This document shows, in pieces, positions 57,104 to 64,000 of a stretch of DNA of 64,000 bases (position 1 is the stretch's first letter; every line of letters starts with the position of its first letter). The notes below the pieces were generated by a model that saw only the letters and a program-made list of their open reading frames with translations, was not told where the DNA came from and did not search any database. The stretch covers positions 434,001 through 498,000 of the forward strand of contig CAWBOV010000004.1 of the NCBI GenBank assembly GCA_963790525.1, given 5' to 3'. Made by a program: the position numbers and the translations under genes. Source of the stretch: CAWBOV01 sp963790525 (lineage in GTDB: Bacteria > Actinomycetota > Actinomycetes > Mycobacteriales > Jatrophihabitantaceae).

Positions 57104-57298
57104 TCAGCCGCCGGACTTGCGGCGGAACTGGCGCTTGCGCGTGTCGTTGTTGCCCGCCGGCACCGCCCGGCCGACCAGATGCTGCTCGCCCTTGGCGGCT
57201 CGCCCGGCCTTGCGCTCGAGTGCCTCGCGGAAGGAGCGGTGCAGCTCGTCGGCCTCGGCATCCTCGGTTGCGGCGCCCTTGTCGTCGAGATCAGCCAT
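57104..57298 (-). CDS. DUF5302 family protein
   Basis: This 64-residue actinobacterial protein begins MADLDDKGAATEDAEADELHRSFREALERKAGRA and ends with the family's RQFRRKSGG (quoted in parts). A GGAGG ribosome site precedes the ATG at 57298, which is preferred to an upstream ATG at 57343. It is highly charged and probably disordered. Function is unknown. It is convergent with the alkyltransferase-like gene and divergent from adnA. Confidence 0.82.
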   Translation of the reverse strand: MADLDDKGAATEDAEADELHRSFREALERKAGRAAKGEQHLVGRAVPAGNNDTRKRQFRRKSGG

Positions 57299-57398
57299 GC
57301 TGCGCCTCCAGAAATCGTGAACGGGTCGGACCCATCTTCGCACCTGCCGTGGGTGGGGTCGCGCGGATTCTGTCGGAGGACTGTGGTGGTATGCCCGG

Positions 57399-60300
57399 GT
57401 GAGCGATCCGAGCTACCGGTTGGTGCGCCCCGCCCGGGTCGCCACCCCGGCGCCCGTGCTCGACGACGCCCAGCGCCGGGTGGTCGATCATCCCGGCGGC
57501 CCGCTGCTGGTGCTGGCCGGTCCGGGGACGGGCAAGACCACGACGCTCGTCGAGGCGGTCGTGGACCGGGTGGCCGGCCGCGGTGTCCCCATCGAGAACA
57601 TCCTCGTCCTGACGTTCGGGCGGCGGGCGGCGGGCGACCTGCGCGACCGCATCACCGCGCGGCTGAACATGACCGTCCGCGAGCCGCTGGCGCGCACCTT
57701 CCACTCCTACGCCTTCGGCCTGCTGCGACTCGCCGCCGACCCGGAACTGCCCACGCCACGCCTGCTCTCCGGCGCGGAGCAGGACGTGATGCTGCGCGAC
57801 CTCGTCGCGGGCGACCTCAGCGAGGGGCGCTCACCGTGGCCGGCCTCGCTCCTGCCGGCGCTGGGCACCCGCGGTTTCGCCGCCGAGCTGCGCGACCTGT
57901 TGCTGCGTGCGGCCGAACGCGGCCTGGACGCCGGGGACCTCGATCGCTACGCGCGCGAGCTCAAGCGCCCGGAGTGGCATGCCGCGGCCGTGTTCCTGCA
58001 GCAGTACAGCGAGGTCACCGCGCTGGCCCGTCCCGGTTCCTACGACGCCGCCGAGCTGATCAGGGCGGCGACCCGGGCGCTGGAGTCGGATCCGGCCCTG
58101 CTGTTGCGGGAGCGGGAACGGCGGCGCCACATCTTCGTCGACGAGTACCAGGACACCGATCCGGCCCAGGCCGAGCTCCTCGCGCTGGTCGCCGGGGGCG
58201 CCGACGAGCTCGTCCTCGTCGGTGACCCGGACCAGTCGATCTACGCCTTCCGCGGCGCAGACCCGCTGGCCATGCGGCAGGCCCCCGACCGCTTCGCCGC
58301 GGCCGGCCGCACCGTGCCGACCGTCGCGCTGCTCACCTCGCGTCGCGCGGGGCGGGTCCTGCTCGACGCGAGTCGCCGCGTTGCCGCGGGACTGACCGCT
58401 CCGTACGCCCACCGCGCGCTCGTCCCGGCCGCGGGGACGCCCGACGGGCAGGTCGGCGTCGCGCTCGTGCGCTCGCCGACCGAGGAGGCGGCGCTGGTCG
58501 CGGCCGCGCTGCGTCGGGCACATCTGGAGGACGAGGTGCCGTGGTCGCGCATGGCGGTGGTCGTGCGCTCCACGGCGACCAGCCTGGCGGTGCTGCGACG
58601 GGCCATGATCACCGCGGGCGTGCCTGTCGGCGTGGCTCCCGGTGACGTCCCGCTGGCCGAACAGTCCGCGGTCAGCCATCTGCTCACCGCGCTGCGCTGC
58701 GTGCTCAGGCTCAGTGACGGCAGTGACGACCGTGGCAGCGCCGATCCTGGCGGCGACGAGGGCGGCGGCAGCGACGGTGAGCGTGGCGGCGACGGCGCCG
58801 ACGGCGGGAGGTCCGACCGGCTCACCGATCTCGACGCCGAGCTGCTGCTGCTCGGGCCCATCGGCGGCGCCGACGCGATGTATCTGCGTCGGCTCCGGCG
58901 CGTCGTGCACACCGCGGACCCGGTCACCGCAGGCGCCGATTCGGGCCCGGATCTCGCCGTGCCGACGGACGCGTTGGGTGCCGCGATCGCCGATCCGCTC
59001 GGTGCCGCACTCCTTCCCGGCCGGGTGCGCGGACCGGTGCTGCGCGTGGCCAGGACGCTCGCTGCCGGGGTCGCGGTGCACCGGACCGGGGCCTCCGCGG
59101 AGGACGTGTTGTGGGCGATCTGGGAGGCGACGGGGCTGGGACCCATGTGGGAGCGCGCGAGCGCGGCCGGCGGCGCGTCCGGCGCGGCGGCCGACCGCGA
59201 TCTCGACTCGGTGATCGAGCTGTTCGCCACCGCTGCCCGACTCGCCGACCGTCTGCCGGGAGCCACCGCGGATGTCTTCTACGAGCACGTCGCCGCCCAG
59301 CAGGTGCCGGGTGACGTGTGGTCCACCAGCGCGCCGGTGGCCGACGCCGTCCAGATCGTCACCGCGCACGGCAGCAAGGGCATGGAGTGGGACGTCGTGT
59401 GCGTCGCGGGCGTCCAGGAAGGCGTCTGGCCGGATCTGCGCAGGCGCGGTTCGCTCCTCGGCTCCGAGATCCTGGTCGATGTCGCGGCCGGCAACGCAGC
59501 CGTCGCGGATCTGGGGCTGGCGCACCTGATGGCAGAGGAGCGGCGTCTGTTCTACGTGGCGGTGACCCGTGCGCGGCGCAGCCTCCTGGTGACCGCGGTC
59601 CAGGGCGAGGATGAGCAACCCTCGCGTTTCCTGGACGAACTCGATCCGCTCGAGGGCGACCGGCCCGTGCTCCGCCCCGGACGTGGCCTGCACCTGCCCG
59701 GGATCGTCGCCGAACTGCGGGCCGTGGTCACCGACGAATCCGCCGATCGCGAATTGCGCCACGAGGCGGCGGCACAGCTTGCGCGTCTGTCCGACGCGGG
59801 AGTGCCCGGCGCGCATCCCGACTCGTGGTGGGGGCTCGCCGACCTCTCCGACGACCGGGGGCTGCTCGACCCGGACCAGCCGGCCGGTGTGAGCCCGTCG
59901 AAGATCGACGCCTACCTCACCTGCGCCCTGAAGACGTTTCTCGAAGGGCACGGCGCCGGCGACTCCGACTCCGCGAAGGCCGCCCTGGGCAGTGCCGTTC
60001 ATCAGATCGCGGAGGTGGCCGGGGTGGCGGCCGACCTGCACGACTTCGAACTCATGATGGACCAGCAGTGGACGGGGCTCGACTTCGGCGCCGTCTGGTT
60101 CAACCGCACGCAGCGGCGCCGGGCAACGGTCATGCTCGAGCGCCTCGCCACCTGGTTGACCTCCAGCAGGGACGGCCTCAGCCTCCTCGCTCGGGAGCAG
60201 CCGTTCGAGGCCACCCTCGGCGACGTCGTCCTGCGCGGAACCGTGGATCGCCTCGAGGTCGACACCGCCGGGCGCCCGGTCGTGATCGACTTCAAGACCA

Positions 60301-60653
60301 GTGGGACCAAGGTGCCCGGTGACGAGCTCGCCGAACACCCCCAACTCGCCGCCTATCAGCTCGCCGTCGAACTCGGGGCGTTCGCGGGCCTGGCGGACGG
60401 CGCGGGCGGCCCGCCGATGACCGGCGAACCCGGGGGAGCGGTGCTCGTGCAGCTCGGCGCGAGCGGCCCGATCGAGCAGCGACAGGGCCCACTCGCGCAG
60501 TCTCCGTCCCCGGACCGCATCAGGGACCAGGTGGACCAGGTCGGGCAGCTGGTCCGGGGGGCCCGTTTCGACGCGACGGCGAACCGCCGCTGCCGGACCT
60601 GCTCGGTGCGGCGTGTGTGCCCCGTCGAGGTCGGCGCGCAGGTGACCGAATGA
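57399..60653 (+). CDS. adnA: AdnA helicase-nuclease subunit
   Basis: This 1084-residue subunit pairs with AdnB to resect double-strand breaks in actinobacteria. The UvrD-like motor has Walker A AGPGTGKT (40-47), FVDEYQDTDPAQ, GDPDQSIYAFRG and a SF1 motif near VAVTRARRSLL. The C-terminal nuclease has TVDRLEVDTAGRPVVIDFKTSG and a four-cysteine iron-sulfur set (LTCALK, then CRTCSVRRVC). An Asp/Gly-rich low-complexity insert of about 35 residues lies near 440-474 (DNA about 58716-58818). The GTG at 57399 has no strong ribosome site. The adnB ATG overlaps the stop by ATGA. Confidence 0.92.
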   Translation: MSDPSYRLVRPARVATPAPVLDDAQRRVVDHPGGPLLVLAGPGTGKTTTLVEAVVDRVAGRGVPIENILVLTFGRRAAGDLRDRITARLNMTVREPLARTFHSYAFGLLRLAADPELPTPRLLSGAEQDVMLRDLVAGDLSEGRSPWPASLLPALGTRGFAAELRDLLLRAAERGLDAGDLDRYARELKRPEWHAAAVFLQQYSEVTALARPGSYDAAELIRAATRALESDPALLLRERERRRHIFVDEYQDTDPAQAELLALVAGGADELVLVGDPDQSIYAFRGADPLAMRQAPDRFAAAGRTVPTVALLTSRRAGRVLLDASRRVAAGLTAPYAHRALVPAAGTPDGQVGVALVRSPTEEAALVAAALRRAHLEDEVPWSRMAVVVRSTATSLAVLRRAMITAGVPVGVAPGDVPLAEQSAVSHLLTALRCVLRLSDGSDDRGSADPGGDEGGGSDGERGGDGADGGRSDRLTDLDAELLLLGPIGGADAMYLRRLRRVVHTADPVTAGADSGPDLAVPTDALGAAIADPLGAALLPGRVRGPVLRVARTLAAGVAVHRTGASAEDVLWAIWEATGLGPMWERASAAGGASGAAADRDLDSVIELFATAARLADRLPGATADVFYEHVAAQQVPGDVWSTSAPVADAVQIVTAHGSKGMEWDVVCVAGVQEGVWPDLRRRGSLLGSEILVDVAAGNAAVADLGLAHLMAEERRLFYVAVTRARRSLLVTAVQGEDEQPSRFLDELDPLEGDRPVLRPGRGLHLPGIVAELRAVVTDESADRELRHEAAAQLARLSDAGVPGAHPDSWWGLADLSDDRGLLDPDQPAGVSPSKIDAYLTCALKTFLEGHGAGDSDSAKAALGSAVHQIAEVAGVAADLHDFELMMDQQWTGLDFGAVWFNRTQRRRATVMLERLATWLTSSRDGLSLLAREQPFEATLGDVVLRGTVDRLEVDTAGRPVVIDFKTSGTKVPGDELAEHPQLAAYQLAVELGAFAGLADGAGGPPMTGEPGGAVLVQLGASGPIEQRQGPLAQSPSPDRIRDQVDQVGQLVRGARFDATANRRCRTCSVRRVCPVEVGAQVTE

Positions 60654-63600
60654 CCACCACCCGCCCCGCGGTACGGATCGGCGCCGCCGACCTGTCCCGC
60701 ACACTCGGGCTGCCGGAACCGACGCCCGAGCAGGCCGCGGTGATCGAGGCGCCGCCCGGTGCCGCAGTCGTCATCGCGGGCGCCGGATCGGGTAAGACGG
60801 AGACCATGGCCGGCCGGGTCGTCTGGCTCGTGGCCAACGGGCTGGTCCCCGCCGACCGGGTCCTCGGCCTCACCTTCACGCGCAAGGCCGCAGCCGAACT
60901 CGGCGTCCGGATCCGGCGCCGCCTGCAGGCGTGGGCCCGCCATGCCGACCGCGAGGACCGGGTCGCCCTGCTCCTCGCCGAACCCACGGTCCTGACCTAC
61001 GCCGCATACTCCGGGCGGCTGGTGGCCGACCACGCGCTGCGGCTGGGCGTCGAGCCCGGCACTCGTCTCGTCTCGCCGGCGGTCGCCTGGCAGCTCGCGG
61101 ACGCGGTCGTGCGGCGCTACGGAGGCGAGCTCGACGACTCCATCGGCACCCCGCGCTCGGTGACGAACTGGGTGCTGCAGCTGGCCGCCGACCTCGCCGA
61201 CCACCTCCGCTCGCCGGCCGACGTCGAGGCGTTCACCGACGACTGGCTGGCCCGTATCGACGCGCTGCCCCGCGCTCCCAAGGCACGCACGGAGTACCCC
61301 ACGGAACTCAAGGCGCTGGTGACCTCGCTCCGGCATCGGCGGCAACTGCTCCCTATGGTCGACGGATTCGCGGCCGCCAAGGCAGCGCTGCCCGCCGTCG
61401 ACTTCAGCGATCAGATGGTCTGCGCGGCGCGGCTGGCCCAACTCCCCGAGGTGCAGCGGATCGAGCGTGACCGCTTCCAGGCCGTGTTGCTGGACGAGTA
61501 CCAGGACACCGGTCACGCCCAGATCGCGCTGCTGCACGGCCTGTTCGGCGCGGGCCACCTGGTCACCGCGGTCGGCGATCCGTTCCAGTCGATCTACGGC
61601 TGGCGTGGGGCCAGCGCGGGAAACATCGGCCGGTTCCCCATGACGTTCGCCACGGACGGCCGTCCGGCAGCGCGGTTCACGCTGTCCACCAGCTGGCGCA
61701 ACGACGAGGCGATCCTCGCGGCCGCGAACACCGTCGCCGCATCGCTGCGGACGACCCATCCCGGCACAGTGGAGCTGCGGGCTCGCGTCGGCGCGGCTCC
61801 CGGTGAGGTCGTCGCGGCGGTTCTCGACACCGTCGAGGCGGAGGCGGCGTGGCTCGCCGCGCAGGTCCGGGCGGCGTGGGACGCCGCCCCGGGTGCGCCG
61901 GCCGCCGCCGCGCCCGCCGGGGCCACCACGGCGGCTCCCGCACCTCGTTCGGCCGCGGTGCTCGTGCGCCGGCGGGCGCAGATCGCGCTCGTGGACGCGG
62001 CCCTGCGCGCGGAGGGACTGCCGGTCGAGATCGTCGGGCTCGGCGGGTTGCTCACGACCCCGGAGGTGCTCGACGTGGTCTCCGTCCTGCAGGTCCTCGC
62101 CGACGACTCGGCAGGTCCGGCCGTAGTGCGGCTGCTCACCGGGGCGCGCTGGCGCATCGGCCCCCGGGATCTGGCGGCACTCGACCGGCGGGCGCGCGAG
62201 CTGGCCAATCCGTCACCGGGCGATGGCGCCGGGCCGGCGACCCGTGACCCCGGCAGTCTGGTCGAGGCGCTCGACGATCTCGGCGACCTGTCGCGGTACT
62301 CCGCCGAGGGCGGGCGCCGGATGACGGAGTTCAGCCTGGAGCTGCGGCGGTTGCGGCGGCGCGTCTCGGCCCCGCTGCCCGACCTCGTGGCCGACGTCGA
62401 GCGGACGATCGGTGTCGATGTCGAGGTGGCCGCTCGGGCGGACCGCGCCGAAGTCGGTCGCGCCCACCTGGACCGTTTCCTCGATGCCGCGGCCGGTTTC
62501 GCCGCCGAGGCCGACGAGGCGACGCTGACGGCGTTCCTGGCGTTCCTGGCTGCCGCCGAGGAGGAGGAGAACGGCCTCGAGCCCGGCGAGATCGTGGTGG
62601 AGAACGACCGGGTCCAGATCCTCACCGTGCACGGCGCCAAGGGGCTCGAGTGGGACATCGTGGCCGTCCCCGGTCTGGTCGATCAGGTCTTCCCCTCCGC
62701 GGCCAAGGGCGCGGACTGGACACGGGCACGGCACCTGATCCCGTCGCCCCTGCGCGGTGATTCGGCCGATCTGCCGAGCCTGGACCCCGCCACCGCCCAG
62801 GACCGCAAGGAGCTCGCGGGCATGATCAAGAGCGCGACCGGCCCCTCGCACGACTCGCAGGTGCGCGCGCAGCATCTGGTCGAGGAGCGTCGCCTGGCCT
62901 ACGTGGCGTTCACGCGCGCCCGGCGCACCCTGCTCGTCAGCGGCTACGTGTGGGACTCGGCCAAGGAGGCGCGCCAGCCGTCGGCGTTCCTGGCAGAACT
63001 CGCCGCGGACGTGACGGGCGCGGTCCGGGTGGATCACTGGGCCGACGCCGCGGGTATCACCGAGAACCCCCGGCTGGCGCACGCTCGGACGGAGCGGTGG
63101 CCCTACGACCCGCTCGGTGCCCGTCGTCCTGCCGTGGAGTCCGGTGCCGCGCTCGTCCGCGCCGCGCTCGCCGCCGCCCCGGCGCCTACCCGTTCCCGAG
63201 CCGGCAGCGACCCGCTGCCCGGCCTGTTCGACGACGCCGCCGAACTCCGAGGCCAGTGGCGGCGGGATGTGGACACCCTGCTCGCCGAGCGCGAGCGACG
63301 CCGCCCCGGCCCGGTCCTCGACGTGGAGCTGCCGTCCCGGCTGTCGGTGTCCCAGCTCGTGACGCTGCGCGAGGACCCGGACGAGCTCGCACGCCGGCTG
63401 CGGCGACCCCTGCCCGCGCGGCCGGCTCCGCTCGCCCGGCGTGGCACCGCGTTCCATCTCTGGCTGGAGCGCAGGTGGGCCGGGCAGCAGCTGCTCGACG
63501 TGGACGAACTCCCGGGAGCCGCCGACGACGACGGTTCGGCCGATCTGGACGTCACGGAACTGCGGGAGGCGTTCCTGGCCAGCGCGTGGGCGGCCCGTAC

Positions 63601-63949
63601 GCCCACCGAGGTCGAGGTGCCGTTCGAGATGGTGCTCGACGGGGTGGTCGTCCGCGGCCGGATGGACGCGGTGTTCGCCGAGCCGGACGGCAGCTGGCTG
63701 GTCGTGGACTGGAAGACCGGCGCGGTGCCCCGCGGCGCCCGTGCCGCCGCGGCGGCCGTGCAGCTCGCGGCGTACCGACTCGCGTGGCAGCGGATCGTCA
63801 GCACCGATGCGCGGCCGGTCGCCGTCGAGTCCGTGGGCGCGGCGTTCCACTACATCCGTGCCGACGAGACCGTCCGCCCGCTCGACCTGCTCGACGAGGA
63901 CGGCCTCCGCGCACTCGTCACCGGCCGCGAGATACGGTCTGGGTCATGA
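60650..63949 (+). CDS. adnB: AdnB helicase-nuclease subunit
   Basis: This 1099-residue subunit is the lead motor of the AdnAB complex. UvrD-type motifs include Walker A AGAGSGKT (43-50), LDEYQDTGHAQ, GDPFQSIYGWRG and AFTRARRTLL. The C-terminal nuclease has RGTAFHLWLERRW and GRMDAVFAEPDGSWLVVDWKTG (in parts). An Ala/Pro-rich insert is seen near 405-425. Translation is coupled to adnA by ATGA. The stop overlaps the ATG of the next gene. Both subunits are full length, so double-strand-break resection should be intact. Confidence 0.93.
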   Translation: MTTTRPAVRIGAADLSRTLGLPEPTPEQAAVIEAPPGAAVVIAGAGSGKTETMAGRVVWLVANGLVPADRVLGLTFTRKAAAELGVRIRRRLQAWARHADREDRVALLLAEPTVLTYAAYSGRLVADHALRLGVEPGTRLVSPAVAWQLADAVVRRYGGELDDSIGTPRSVTNWVLQLAADLADHLRSPADVEAFTDDWLARIDALPRAPKARTEYPTELKALVTSLRHRRQLLPMVDGFAAAKAALPAVDFSDQMVCAARLAQLPEVQRIERDRFQAVLLDEYQDTGHAQIALLHGLFGAGHLVTAVGDPFQSIYGWRGASAGNIGRFPMTFATDGRPAARFTLSTSWRNDEAILAAANTVAASLRTTHPGTVELRARVGAAPGEVVAAVLDTVEAEAAWLAAQVRAAWDAAPGAPAAAAPAGATTAAPAPRSAAVLVRRRAQIALVDAALRAEGLPVEIVGLGGLLTTPEVLDVVSVLQVLADDSAGPAVVRLLTGARWRIGPRDLAALDRRARELANPSPGDGAGPATRDPGSLVEALDDLGDLSRYSAEGGRRMTEFSLELRRLRRRVSAPLPDLVADVERTIGVDVEVAARADRAEVGRAHLDRFLDAAAGFAAEADEATLTAFLAFLAAAEEEENGLEPGEIVVENDRVQILTVHGAKGLEWDIVAVPGLVDQVFPSAAKGADWTRARHLIPSPLRGDSADLPSLDPATAQDRKELAGMIKSATGPSHDSQVRAQHLVEERRLAYVAFTRARRTLLVSGYVWDSAKEARQPSAFLAELAADVTGAVRVDHWADAAGITENPRLAHARTERWPYDPLGARRPAVESGAALVRAALAAAPAPTRSRAGSDPLPGLFDDAAELRGQWRRDVDTLLAERERRRPGPVLDVELPSRLSVSQLVTLREDPDELARRLRRPLPARPAPLARRGTAFHLWLERRWAGQQLLDVDELPGAADDDGSADLDVTELREAFLASAWAARTPTEVEVPFEMVLDGVVVRGRMDAVFAEPDGSWLVVDWKTGAVPRGARAAAAAVQLAAYRLAWQRIVSTDARPVAVESVGAAFHYIRADETVRPLDLLDEDGLRALVTGREIRSGS

Positions 63950-64000
63950 CCGCCGAGATCACCGAACCCGTCCGGAGCTACGTCGAGGCTCACCGCGGCG
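63946..64000 (+). CDS. unidentified gene (only first codons in window)
   Basis: A frame starts at ATG 63946, overlapping the adnB stop by ATGA, and is cut by the window edge after 18 codons (MTAEITEPVRSYVEAHRG). The opening resembles the N-terminus of M20-family dipeptidases, but this is too short to identify. In mycobacteria a potassium-channel-type gene follows adnB. The coupling to adnB indicates co-translation. Confidence 0.5.
   Translation, partial: MTAEITEPVRSYVEAHRG

Noticed and set aside
57831..60704. 957-codon reverse frame over adnA
   Set aside because: Antisense of a well-conserved helicase gene; no motif or start site.
1..64000. tRNA, rRNA or insertion sequences
   Set aside because: No clover-leaf, rRNA segment, transposase motif or terminal inverted repeats were seen in the gaps by eye; a covariance-model scan was not possible.

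Overview
The window is high-GC chromosomal DNA from an actinobacterium (Actinomycetota). The evidence is a long stretch of conserved gene order shared with mycobacteria and relatives: phosphomannomutase/TobH-like/manA, sahH, mtrA-mtrB-lpqB, comF-like, hpf, secA, and further right rhlE-type helicase, MiaE-like, TB9.4-like (DUF3107), TetR, DUF3152, moeZ, alkyltransferase-like, adnA-adnB. Many genes begin directly downstream of a TAnnnT hexamer, with 6-7 bases between the hexamer and an ATG or GTG. That is the pattern of leaderless actinobacterial promoters. No mycolate gene or rRNA/tRNA is visible, so the genus cannot be named.

Layout. 1-892: end of a Tad/Flp pilus gene set (TadE-like, TadG-like). 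958-9250: a crotonase, a degenerate zincin, DUF3499, sugar-phosphate genes (phosphomannomutase, Trm112-like, TobH/SIS protein, manA), a CDF metal exporter and a reverse-strand alditol oxidase. 9356-15677: a MerR regulator fused in frame to S-adenosylhomocysteine hydrolase, a choline-kinase-like protein, a dimethylglycine-dehydrogenase-like flavoprotein and an acyl-ACP desaturase. 15725-25853: MtrAB-LpqB signalling, ComF-like protein, Hpf, tandem GNAT and SecA. 25985-30791: small proteins, a LysM membrane protein, an excisionase-type HTH and a CpaB/TadZ pair. 31118-34220: wax ester synthase/DGAT, patatin lipase and DUF6912 as an overlapping operon. 34287-39145: a type VII-like pair, an FHA-EssC ATPase and a divergent WXG100 protein, followed by an HTTM membrane protein, its small partner and CorA (39209-41716, reverse strand). 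41832-47200: MaoC, DUF6758, PH-domain and PHP proteins, a secreted Gly-rich protein and a RecB-like nuclease. 47322-64000: beta-propeller protein, DEAD helicase, MiaE-like, SCO6745-like, TB9.4-like, TetR, hydrolase, DUF3152 protease, MoeZ, alkyltransferase-like, DUF5302, AdnA, AdnB and the first codons of one more gene.

The genes serve envelope sugar supply (ManA/phosphomannomutase), envelope signalling (MtrAB-LpqB), secretion (SecA, type VII-like), methyl-group metabolism (SahH with betaine-type demethylation), neutral-lipid turnover, and double-strand-break processing (AdnAB).

Points of most interest: the uninterrupted MerR-SahH reading frame with a strong internal start; the FHA-EssC ATPase with two degenerate P-loops paired with a WXG100 protein across two opposed DnaA boxes; two 17-bp triplicate tandem arrays that share a CAGCGG core at two gene ends; and short leader ORFs that overlap the start codons of downstream genes. 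Three normally intact genes (phosphomannomutase, alditol oxidase, mtrB) each carry what looks like one extra base. These may be assembly errors, and that possibility weakens any argument resting on reading frame alone, including the fusion.
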